From contig CAMOVA010000041.1 in the NCBI GenBank assembly GCA_946626905.1, forward strand, positions 1 through 5,659: a stretch of 5,659 nt of DNA, given 5' to 3'. Positions 1 to 5,337 of the stretch are shown in pieces. The notes under the pieces are model-generated. The model ran no database searches and was not told the DNA's origin. It saw only the letters and a program-made list of their open reading frames with translations. Within the stretch, counting starts at the first letter, position 1; each line of letters starts with the position of its first letter. The position numbers and the translations under genes were made by a program. This stretch comes from an uncultured Bacillota bacterium. GTDB lineage: Bacteria; Bacillota_I; Bacilli_A; RF39; UBA660.

Positions 1-325
1 TTAATAAACGATATAATAAAATTATAAATAAAATATATAAACTATAATTTAAATAACTATCACAATACTTATATAATCTAGTAGTTATATAACCAATCAA
101 TAAAAACAATGAAGCATTTAAAAATAAAGTATTTGTATAAACAACATCATATAAAAGACCAACTGATAAACATATAATAAAATACTTTTTATCCTCATCT
201 TTTAAATAAGAATAAATAACTATAATAGACATCAAACTAAATAAAGGAATCAAAAAACTTACATCTAATAATATATTTAATAATCCTTCTAAATAAAATG
301 AAAGAATTAATATTAAATAAATCAT
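1..325 (-). CDS. mreD: Rod shape-determining protein MreD, N-terminal part (cut by window edge)
   Basis: The frame starts at ATG (325-323) and stays open to the left edge, giving about 108 residues; the C-terminus lies outside the window. The ATG overlaps the mreC stop codon as ATGA, so translation is probably coupled to mreC. The product is almost wholly hydrophobic, with several membrane segments, and contains GLLYDVVYTNTLFLNAS at about residues 58-74, which resembles the conserved core of Firmicutes MreD. MreD is a small multipass membrane protein, about 160-170 residues in Firmicutes, that works with MreC and the elongasome (MreB, RodA, PBP2-type enzymes) to direct lateral peptidoglycan synthesis. 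The identification rests on the position directly after mreC, the hydrophobic profile and that motif. The upstream GTGGGGA is only a weak ribosome-binding site, consistent with coupling. Confidence 0.85.
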   Translation of the reverse strand, partial: MIYLILILSFYLEGLLNILLDVSFLIPLFSLMSIIVIYSYLKDEDKKYFIICLSVGLLYDVVYTNTLFLNASLFLLIGYITTRLYKYCDSYLNYSLYILFIILLYRLL

Positions 326-1152
326 CTTTTATCCCCACTTTCTAAAACAACATATTCGATATTATTAAAATCTACATCTGATTTAACTAGTAAAGTACGT
401 GATAAATCAAAATTATCTTTTTTTATTTTCTTTACCCTACCTATTAAGATTCCACTAGGAAAACCATTACCTAAACTAGTAGTAGTAACTAAAGAATCCA
501 TTGGTATATTTTCATTATTAGCAATTCCTTCAATCAAAAAATATTTATTCTTGGTATCATAACCAGATAATAATCCATAAATATAATGGTCGTCTAATTT
601 GATTTTCACAGATATTTTATTATTAGTATCATTAGTAGTTATTAGTTTTATTACACTTGTATGATTAGATACTTTATTTACTGTTCCAATTAAACCATCA
701 CTAGTCATTGCGGCCATACCTTTTTTTACTTTTTCTTTCAATCCTTTATCAACAGTTATTTCGTTATAAAAATAACCTATATTTCTAACAATAACATTCG
801 CATTAATATAATCATTTTTTAAATTCTTATTTAACTCTAATATATTTTCTAAATTACTTATTTTTTCTTTTAATTCTTCATTTTCTATTCTTATATTTTT
901 ATCTTTTTCATACTTTTCTTTCATTTTTTCATATTTCTTTATTAATTTATTCCTTTTAATAGTACTCTTTTTTATATTATTAATTGGAATACTTATTTTT
1001 TTATTAACTTCTATTACTGAATCTTTTATAATGTTTTCTAAATTAGTAGTTTTTCTATCTTTTTTCATTAATAAAGAAAAAACTAATAAGAATAAACACA
1101 CCATAATTAATATGATTAATACATAATACTTTTTAAACTTAAAATATTTCAT
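322..1152 (-). CDS. mreC: Rod shape-determining protein MreC
   Basis: MreC is a bitopic membrane protein that scaffolds the cell-elongation machinery outside the membrane and activates the wall synthases. At 276 residues it has a normal family length. The domain order is classical: a short basic N-terminus, one membrane segment at about residues 9-29, a long Lys/Glu-rich coiled coil at about 60-112 (dimerisation), then the beta-barrel domain from about 118 to the end. Family signatures in the barrel include DGLIGTVNKVSNHTSVIKL and the late SLVTTTSLGNGFPSGILIG segment. The start is supported by a strong GAGGTGA ribosome-binding site 4 nt upstream. The gene begins 8 nt after the radC stop and overlaps mreD by ATGA. 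In Bacillus, mreB would lie between radC and mreC; here it is absent from the cluster. Confidence 0.96.
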   Translation of the reverse strand: MKYFKFKKYYVLIILIMVCLFLLVFSLLMKKDRKTTNLENIIKDSVIEVNKKISIPINNIKKSTIKRNKLIKKYEKMKEKYEKDKNIRIENEELKEKISNLENILELNKNLKNDYINANVIVRNIGYFYNEITVDKGLKEKVKKGMAAMTSDGLIGTVNKVSNHTSVIKLITTNDTNNKISVKIKLDDHYIYGLLSGYDTKNKYFLIEGIANNENIPMDSLVTTTSLGNGFPSGILIGRVKKIKKDNFDLSRTLLVKSDVDFNNIEYVVLESGDKR

Positions 1153-1160
1153 GCTTCACC

Positions 1161-1838
1161 TCACATAAGATTTTGTTCAAAAAAACTATAATACTTATCA
1201 TTACCAACTATAATATGATCATCTATTCTGATACCTAAAAACATACCAGCACTTTTTAAATTATTTGTTAATTCAATATCATTTTTACTTGGAGTTATAT
1301 TACCTGATGGATGATTATGAACACATATAATTGAACTAGCGCCTACTAAATATGCTTCTTTAAAAATTTCTCTAGGATGAACCGTACTGTAATTTAATGT
1401 ACCTAAAAAAAGTAATTTTGTTTTTATTACTCTTTTATTATTATCTAAATAAATACAATAAAAGTGTTCTTGCTTTTTGTTTTTTAATTTATTATTAAAA
1501 AAAGAAAAAACTTTATCAGAACTATCTATTTTTATATTATTTAAACTTTGATATTTACTACTAATTCTTTTTGAAAATTCAAATAATGCGATTATTGTAG
1601 CTGCTTTAACACGACCTATTCCTTTAATCTTTTGTATATCATAAAAAGATATTTCATTTAAATTATTAAAATCATATTCTTTTAATAATTCTAATGACAA
1701 TTCTTTAACACTTTTATCTTTTGTTCCAGTTTTTAATATTATAGATAATAATTCTTCATTACTTAATGCCTCTACACCATTATTAATTAAACGTTCTATT
1801 GGCCTTTCTAAAACAGGTATTTCTTTAATCTTTGTCAA
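1161..1838 (-). CDS. radC: RadC family JAB/MPN-domain protein
   Basis: At 225 residues this is a typical-length RadC. It has an N-terminal UPF0758 region (ERPIERLINNGVEALSNEELL, helical), a helix-hairpin-helix at about residues 68-92 around IKGIGRVKA, and a C-terminal JAB1/MPN metalloprotease-like domain from about 100. The zinc-site motif HNHPSGNITPSKND (H174, H176, D187) and an upstream acidic residue (E124) look intact. The true function of RadC is unresolved; the old link to DNA repair is not well supported. The start is TTG at 1836-1838: an in-frame TAA lies two codons upstream, AGGAG sits 10 nt upstream, and no ATG occurs before the conserved ERP motif. The first 14 nt overlap the end of the SPOR gene, so translation may be coupled. 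Position before mreC matches Bacillus-type synteny. Confidence 0.95.
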   Translation of the reverse strand: MTKIKEIPVLERPIERLINNGVEALSNEELLSIILKTGTKDKSVKELSLELLKEYDFNNLNEISFYDIQKIKGIGRVKAATIIALFEFSKRISSKYQSLNNIKIDSSDKVFSFFNNKLKNKKQEHFYCIYLDNNKRVIKTKLLFLGTLNYSTVHPREIFKEAYLVGASSIICVHNHPSGNITPSKNDIELTNNLKSAGMFLGIRIDDHIIVGNDKYYSFFEQNLM

Positions 1839-2286
1839 CCATTACCAACTCCTCATATTTAGTAAGTACTTGATTTTCAATGGATTCAATTATCTTTTTA
1901 TCTGTTGTTTCATTAAGAAGTAAATCATATTGACTAAGTACAGTTATAAAAGAAATATTAGAAGTAAAAATTTCCTTTACATATATATCATATCCCGCAT
2001 TAGTATAAAAATCCTTTAATTTTTTTAAATTTTTTTCATCTTTTGTTATTCCAGCATATGCATAATACATATTGTTCTCTTTATTATAAATATAATATGT
2101 AAAGTTTTCTAAAGTTTTTTTCATAGAAGCCTCATCACTAAAAACACCTATTTGAATAAAATACAAATTTTCACCTGTTAAATTAACTACATCAGCATCC
2201 TTTTTATATTGTTTTAAAACAAAAATACCCATAAAAAAACCAATTAATATACATAAAACTACTGGAAAAATATTTTTTAGTTTCAT
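1825..2286 (-). CDS. Membrane-anchored SPOR-domain protein (SpoIIB-like position)
   Basis: This 153-residue protein has a short basic N-terminus, one membrane segment at about 6-24, a short linker, and a SPOR-type fold at about 41-106. The two SPOR half-repeats are visible: YFIQIGVFSDEASMKKTL, then YYAYAGITKDEKNLKKLKDF followed by NAGYDIYVKEI. SPOR domains bind glycan strands denuded of stem peptides, usually at the division septum, so a septum or cell-wall role outside the membrane is inferred. The remaining residues, about 107-153, form an unassigned tail. In Bacillus subtilis the SPOR protein SpoIIB lies upstream of maf-radC-mreBCD, so this may be a positional counterpart, but SpoIIB is larger and orthology is unproven. 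The start has GGTGAT 3 nt upstream. It is the first gene of the operon. Confidence 0.8.
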   Translation of the reverse strand: MKLKNIFPVVLCILIGFFMGIFVLKQYKKDADVVNLTGENLYFIQIGVFSDEASMKKTLENFTYYIYNKENNMYYAYAGITKDEKNLKKLKDFYTNAGYDIYVKEIFTSNISFITVLSQYDLLLNETTDKKIIESIENQVLTKYEELVMVDKD

Positions 2287-2334
2287 ATTATCACCAGTAA
2301 TATTATATTTTATTAATTGGTATTATTTTGTCGA
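2284..2334 (-). promoter_or_regulatory. Promoter and ribosome-binding site of the SPOR-radC-mreCD operon
   Basis: Read on the minus strand, a TATAAT (2307-2302) is followed by 6 nt, GGTGAT (2295-2290), 3 nt and ATG. A transcript from this -10 would start at the first G of GGTGAT and have a 9-nt leader. A -35-like TCGACA (2334-2329) is 21 bp from this -10, which is too long, but 16 bp from an overlapping TAAAAT (2312-2307), which is an alternative -10 giving a leader of about 14 nt. I see no terminator between the proS stop and this site, so read-through from proS may also feed the operon. Confidence 0.6.
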
Positions 2335-2342
2335 ATTATGTA

Positions 2343-3764
2343 TTAATATTGAATTCCCCAAATAACATGATATTTAGCTTGTTTTTTACAACATACACAT
2401 TCACCATTTATTAATGGTTCATCACTAATACATCTTGATTTACATCCTTTTATTTCTTTTATTCTAGCTTCACAAGCTGGATCACCACACCAGTCTGCAT
2501 GAATAAATCCTGGATGATTATTTAAAATATCTTCCATCTCTTCTAAAGATGAAGCATTGTATGTTAAAGCATTTCTTCTTTCTACTGCTTTATTATACAT
2601 ATCTTTTTGAATTGTTTCTAATAAATTTTTAACATAGTCAACTACATTAATATCTAATGATTCACTATATTTTTCACTAGTATCACGTCTAGCAAAAGTA
2701 ATTTGATTATTATCTAAATCACGAGGTCCAATTTCTATACGAACTGGAATACCATTTACTTCTGCCTCAGCAAATTTAAATCCTGGAGATTTATCTGATT
2801 TATCAATATAAGTTACTACATTATTTTTATTTAACTCTTCATTTATCTTTTCTGCTTGTTCAAATACTCTTTCATCATTACCTATTGGTATAATTACTAC
2901 TTGTTTTGGAGCAATACGAGGTGGTAGAACTAATCCTTTATCATCTGAATGAACCATGATAAGTCCACCTATCATTCTAGTTGTTGTTCCCCAAGAAGTT
3001 TGATATACATATTCCCATTTATTTTCTTTATTTAAAAATTTAACATCATATGCTTCACTAAATTTTTGACCAAAATAATGAGAAGTTCCAGATTGTAATG
3101 CGACACCATTATACATTAATGCTTCATTAGTAAGCGTATATTCAGCACCTGCAAATTTTTCTTTTTCTGTTTTCATACCAGTAATTGATGGGATTGCTAA
3201 AATTTCATGATGAAACCATTTATAAACATCCATCATTTTTTGAGTTTCTTCCATAGCTTCTTCACTAGTACTATGAATTGTATGACCTTCTTGCCAGAAT
3301 ATTTCTCTAGTTCTTAAAAAAGGTCTTGTTTCTTTTTCCCATCTAATAACACTACACCATTGATTATATAATTTAGGTAAATCTCTATATGAAGAAACAT
3401 GATCCTTATAATAATCGCAAAACATAGTTTCACTAGTTGGACGAAAAGCCAATCTTTCTTCTAATTCTTTAGAACCACCATGTGTAACCCAAGCTACCTC
3501 AGGAGCAAAACCATTTACTAATTCTCCTTCTTTTTTTAGTAAACTTTCAGGTATTAATGCTGGTAAAGCTACATTAACATGACCTAATTCTTTAAATTTA
3601 TCATCTAAAATTCTTTGCATTTTTTCCCAAATAGCATATCCATTAGGCTCGATAACCATACATCCTTTTACTGAAGAATAAGCTGCTAGATGAGCTGCTG
3701 TAACAATGTCAGTATACCATTTAGCAAAATCTACATCACGACTTGTTATTGAATTGTTTTTCAT
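2343..3764 (-). CDS. proS: Prolyl-tRNA synthetase, archaeal/eukaryotic-type (ProS type 3)
   Basis: This class II synthetase charges tRNA-Pro with proline in the cytosol using ATP. At 473 residues with no editing insertion it is the short type 3 enzyme rather than the roughly 570-residue bacterial type. Visible catalytic elements are the motif 1 region (VNVALPALIPESLL, ending near 76), the substrate-binding FRPTSE at 107-112, the motif 2 stretch LRTREIFWQEGHT at about 150-162, and the motif 3 stretch GTTTRMIGGLIMVHSDDKG with following arginine at about 259-283. The anticodon-binding domain starts near 287 (QVVIIPIG). The C-terminal zinc domain has C426, C431, C456 and C459, the spacing known from this subtype, plus extra cysteines at 441 and 445, and the chain ends in the usual tyrosine. 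GGTGAT lies 3 nt before ATG. There is no room for a T-box leader. Confidence 0.97.
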   Translation of the reverse strand: MKNNSITSRDVDFAKWYTDIVTAAHLAAYSSVKGCMVIEPNGYAIWEKMQRILDDKFKELGHVNVALPALIPESLLKKEGELVNGFAPEVAWVTHGGSKELEERLAFRPTSETMFCDYYKDHVSSYRDLPKLYNQWCSVIRWEKETRPFLRTREIFWQEGHTIHSTSEEAMEETQKMMDVYKWFHHEILAIPSITGMKTEKEKFAGAEYTLTNEALMYNGVALQSGTSHYFGQKFSEAYDVKFLNKENKWEYVYQTSWGTTTRMIGGLIMVHSDDKGLVLPPRIAPKQVVIIPIGNDERVFEQAEKINEELNKNNVVTYIDKSDKSPGFKFAEAEVNGIPVRIEIGPRDLDNNQITFARRDTSEKYSESLDINVVDYVKNLLETIQKDMYNKAVERRNALTYNASSLEEMEDILNNHPGFIHADWCGDPACEARIKEIKGCKSRCISDEPLINGECVCCKKQAKYHVIWGIQY

Positions 3765-3808
3765 ATAATCACCAACTTAATTATACATTATAACTTAAAA
3801 TTTATCAA
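3762..3808 (-). promoter_or_regulatory. proS promoter and ribosome-binding site
   Basis: On the minus strand, TTGATA (3808-3803) is 17 bp from TATAAT (3785-3780), a good vegetative sigma-factor promoter. It is followed by 6 nt, GGTGAT (3773-3768), 3 nt and ATG. The predicted transcript starts at the first G of GGTGAT, with a leader of only about 9 nt. A second TATAAT lies at 3792-3787 and would give a 16-nt leader, but it lacks a well-placed -35. Confidence 0.75.
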
Positions 3809-3811
3809 CGA

Positions 3812-3837
3812 AAAAAGAATTGTTTACAATTCTTTTT
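3812..3837 (-). terminator. Intrinsic terminator of the 220-residue hypothetical gene
   Basis: A perfect 11-bp stem (arms 3837-3827 and 3822-3812) encloses a 4-nt loop, and on the minus strand it ends in a run of six T. The stem starts inside the stop codon of the upstream gene (3838-3836). The opposite strand is also T-rich after the stem, but no plus-strand gene approaches it. It separates this gene from the proS promoter a few bases further on. Confidence 0.88.
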
Positions 3838-4498
3838 ATTTTTTTAAATTCTTTGCATATACAGCAACATCATATGGTTTGATGCTCAATGAATTATTAA
3901 AGTATGTAATAATACTTCTTAATTCTTCTACATCATATCTATCTTTTGTATCATAATATCTTGGTAAAACATAAGTTTCTAATGGTCCACCTAATTCTAT
4001 ATATGTATTAACATATTTTCTTAAGTTTTTATCTGTTATACCGTTTTCATAAGAAACATAGTGCATTGGAATAGATAAATCAAAATTATAAGTTTTAGCA
4101 AACACTAAACCATATTCTGCACCATATCTTTTCCCTGTTCTACTTATAATATTATATAATGTACCATATAAAATTTTTCTTCTAAAATCATCATCGCAAA
4201 TGAATAACTTAGATTCATATGTTTTTTCTTCATTTAAACGTTGGAATAAATTATTTTGATCAAAAATATCTAATAAAACTTTTTTATCTTCATTAGCTAA
4301 ATCAAGAATATCTCCACCATCTACATATAACTCTCTACAAGCCATATTCATTCTTTCAATATACCAATAAGTTAAACGATCTATAAGTAAACTTATTTCA
4401 GGTGCGACAACTGTTCTTTCAGATTTTGTTATTTTACGTATTATTTCATTTTTTATACAATCTGTATTGTATGTTTTTTCATTATTTTTAAAAAGCAT
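3836..4498 (-). CDS. Hypothetical protein, 220 residues, unrecognised
   Basis: I do not recognise this protein. It is a complete soluble-looking frame with no signal peptide or membrane segment. It is rich in charged and aromatic residues, notably tyrosine (for example YWYIERMNM near 46, YGAEYGLVF near 124, PRYYDTKDRYD near 179). No catalytic or metal-binding motif is obvious. Most cysteines are isolated, and there are no repeats. It is clearly expressed as its own unit: a strong promoter with TTGACA and an extended -10, a G-rich ribosome-binding site, and a perfect terminator at its stop. Codon use and composition match the neighbours, so there is no sign of recent transfer. It is divergently transcribed from def, sharing a 118-bp promoter region. 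A lineage-specific housekeeping or regulatory protein is possible, but no function can be assigned. Confidence 0.85.
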   Translation of the reverse strand: MLFKNNEKTYNTDCIKNEIIRKITKSERTVVAPEISLLIDRLTYWYIERMNMACRELYVDGGDILDLANEDKKVLLDIFDQNNLFQRLNEEKTYESKLFICDDDFRRKILYGTLYNIISRTGKRYGAEYGLVFAKTYNFDLSIPMHYVSYENGITDKNLRKYVNTYIELGGPLETYVLPRYYDTKDRYDVEELRSIITYFNNSLSIKPYDVAVYAKNLKK

Positions 4499-4504
4499 AA
4501 TACT

Positions 4505-4512
4505 TCCCCCCT
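4505..4512 (-). promoter_or_regulatory. Unusual G-run ribosome-binding site
   Basis: On the minus strand a run of six G (4511-4506) within AGGGGGGAA sits 7 nt before the ATG of the hypothetical gene. It can pair with the anti-Shine-Dalgarno sequence using a G-U pair. It is the longest G run in a very AT-rich window and differs from the GGTGAT type used by several neighbours. Confidence 0.6.
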
Positions 4513-4522
4513 AATGCGTAAT

Positions 4523-4550
4523 ATTCTATCATATTTTCAAAATTTGTCAA
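4523..4550 (-). promoter_or_regulatory. Promoter of the hypothetical gene
   Basis: On the minus strand a perfect TTGACA (4550-4545) is 16 bp from TAGAAT (4528-4523). The -10 is extended by TGA, so it reads TATGATAGAAT. This is the strongest consensus promoter in the window. The predicted start near 4516 gives a leader of about 18 nt. Confidence 0.82.
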
Positions 4551-4566
4551 ATTTATACGAACAAAT

Positions 4567-4595
4567 TTGTCTTTTTTAAACTTTTATGATAAAAT
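4567..4595 (+). promoter_or_regulatory. def promoter
   Basis: TTGTCT (4567-4572) is 17 bp from TAAAAT (4590-4595), which carries the TGA extension and reads TATGATAAAAT. The start near 4602 gives a leader of about 15 nt containing a GGTGGTGGT ribosome-binding tract. The -35 overlaps a perfect 10-bp palindrome, ACAAATTTGT (4561-4570), which could be an operator or chance in AT-rich DNA. Confidence 0.72.
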
Positions 4596-4616
4596 AGCCC
4601 TGTTGGTGGTGGTACT

Positions 4617-5168
4617 ATGTTTAAAAAATTAGATATTTTAGACGATACACATAAAGTATTAAGACAAATTTCCAAAGAAGTTAAATTACCATTAAGTAAT
4701 GATGATAAGGAAATTATAGAACAAATTATTAAACATTTAACATATAGTCAAATAGATAAATATGCTGATAAATATGATTTAAGACCAGGAATGGGATTAG
4801 CTTTTCCTCAATTAGGATTATTAAAAAGAATAATAGTTATAGTTGATGAATATGAAGAAGGAAAATTTAAAAATTACGTTGTTGTAAATCCTAAAATAAC
4901 AAGTAATTCAACTGAAATAATTGCAGCAGAAGTTGGTGAAGGATGTTTAAGTGTTAATAGAGAAATAGAAGGACATGTTCCAAGATTTGCTAGAGTAACA
5001 ATTGAAGGATTTGATCCTGAAGGTAAAAAAATAAAAATTAGAGCTCGTGAAGAATTATCAATAGCTTTTCAACATGAAATTGATCATTTAAATGGAATCT
5101 TATTTTATGATAAAATTGATAAGAAAAAACCATTTTTTAATGAATACGATAATGTAAGATTAATATAA
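4617..5168 (+). CDS. def: Peptide deformylase, type 2
   Basis: This metalloenzyme removes the formyl group from the N-terminal formyl-methionine of new proteins as they leave the ribosome. At 183 residues it has the length of the type 2 (Gram-positive) enzymes. All three family motifs are visible: motif 1 GMGLAFPQ at 58-65 (Q65 for the oxyanion), motif 2 EGCLS at 108-112 (C110 metal ligand) and motif 3 HEIDH at 153-157 (two histidine ligands and the catalytic glutamate). Motif 1 usually reads GxGLAAPQ, so F63 replaces a small alanine next to the active site. An N-terminal helical insertion at about 28-55 also fits type 2. The ATG follows a GGTGGTGGT tract. The gene is monocistronic, with its own promoter and a terminator overlapping its stop. 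Confidence 0.97.
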   Translation: MFKKLDILDDTHKVLRQISKEVKLPLSNDDKEIIEQIIKHLTYSQIDKYADKYDLRPGMGLAFPQLGLLKRIIVIVDEYEEGKFKNYVVVNPKITSNSTEIIAAEVGEGCLSVNREIEGHVPRFARVTIEGFDPEGKKIKIRAREELSIAFQHEIDHLNGILFYDKIDKKKPFFNEYDNVRLI

Positions 5169-5190
5169 CACTTTATGTGTTATATTTTTT
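5162..5190 (+). terminator. def intrinsic terminator
   Basis: A 10-bp perfect stem (arms 5162-5171 and 5177-5186) with a 5-nt loop is followed by a T run to 5190. The left arm contains the def stop codon TAA (5166-5168). The stem is AT-rich, so its strength is moderate. Confidence 0.75.
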
Positions 5191-5191
5191 A

Positions 5192-5218
5192 TGATATAAT
5201 TAGTTTGGTGATTATATG
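5192..5218 (+). promoter_or_regulatory. Extended -10 promoter and ribosome-binding site of the membrane microprotein gene
   Basis: TGATATAAT (5192-5200) is a consensus extended -10, reading TATGATATAAT with the bases before it. It is followed by 6 nt, GGTGAT (5207-5212), 3 nt and ATG. No good -35 is present, because the def terminator occupies that place. The transcript should start at the first G of GGTGAT, giving a leader of about 9 nt. Confidence 0.65.
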
Positions 5219-5314
5219 AGTTTTAAAAAGAAAGCATTAATATATGCAATTAAAATAATTATTATGGTTACAATAGCATGTTTATGTTCTATTTGGATTT
5301 ATTATAATGCATAA
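5216..5314 (+). CDS. Membrane microprotein, 32 residues
   Basis: A short frame of 32 codons plus TAA lies between def and spoVS. It has a basic start (MSFKKK), then a hydrophobic stretch from about residue 7 to 30 that includes a lysine at 13 and WIYY near the end, so a single membrane helix with the N-terminus inside is likely. Support for it being a real gene comes from its context: a consensus extended -10, GGTGAT 3 nt before the ATG exactly as at proS and the SPOR gene, and a terminator beginning in its stop codon. I do not recognise a family. Small membrane subunits, regulators and type I toxins look similar, but no antisense RNA gene is evident, so no function is claimed. Confidence 0.68.
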   Translation: MSFKKKALIYAIKIIIMVTIACLCSIWIYYNA

Positions 5315-5337
5315 AAAAACTTCGTTTGAAGTTTTTT
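5314..5337. terminator. Bidirectional terminator shared by the microprotein gene and spoVS
   Basis: A 10-bp perfect stem (arms 5314-5323 and 5328-5337) encloses a GTTT loop. It gives a T run of six on the plus strand and seven on the minus strand, so it can end transcription both ways. It overlaps the TAA stop codons of both convergent genes (5312-5314 plus, 5338-5336 minus). Confidence 0.9.

Noticed and set aside
1..321. A gene-free region at the left end.
   Set aside because: The minus strand is open without stops from ATG at 325 to the edge and encodes an MreD-like hydrophobic protein.
1840..1842. ATG as the radC start.
   Set aside because: This ATG is in the frame of the SPOR gene and runs into its stop four codons later; radC is in another frame.
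2287..2342. A terminator between proS and the SPOR gene.
   Set aside because: Only a weak 4+4 bp interrupted stem is possible, with no following T run on the minus strand.
3811..3845. A bidirectional role for the 3812-3837 terminator on the plus strand.
   Set aside because: The T-rich sequence after the stem would permit it, but no plus-strand gene lies upstream to be terminated.
4499..4616. A structured RNA or riboswitch in the 118-bp divergent region.
   Set aside because: Both predicted transcripts start within about 20 nt of their start codons, and the region has no GC-containing stems beyond short A/T palindromes.
5216..5337. A type I toxin-antitoxin pair made of the 32-residue peptide and an antisense RNA from the spoVS side.
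   Set aside because: The shared bidirectional terminator should stop antisense transcripts, and no dedicated antisense promoter is evident over the peptide gene. The short hydrophobic peptide alone is not enough.
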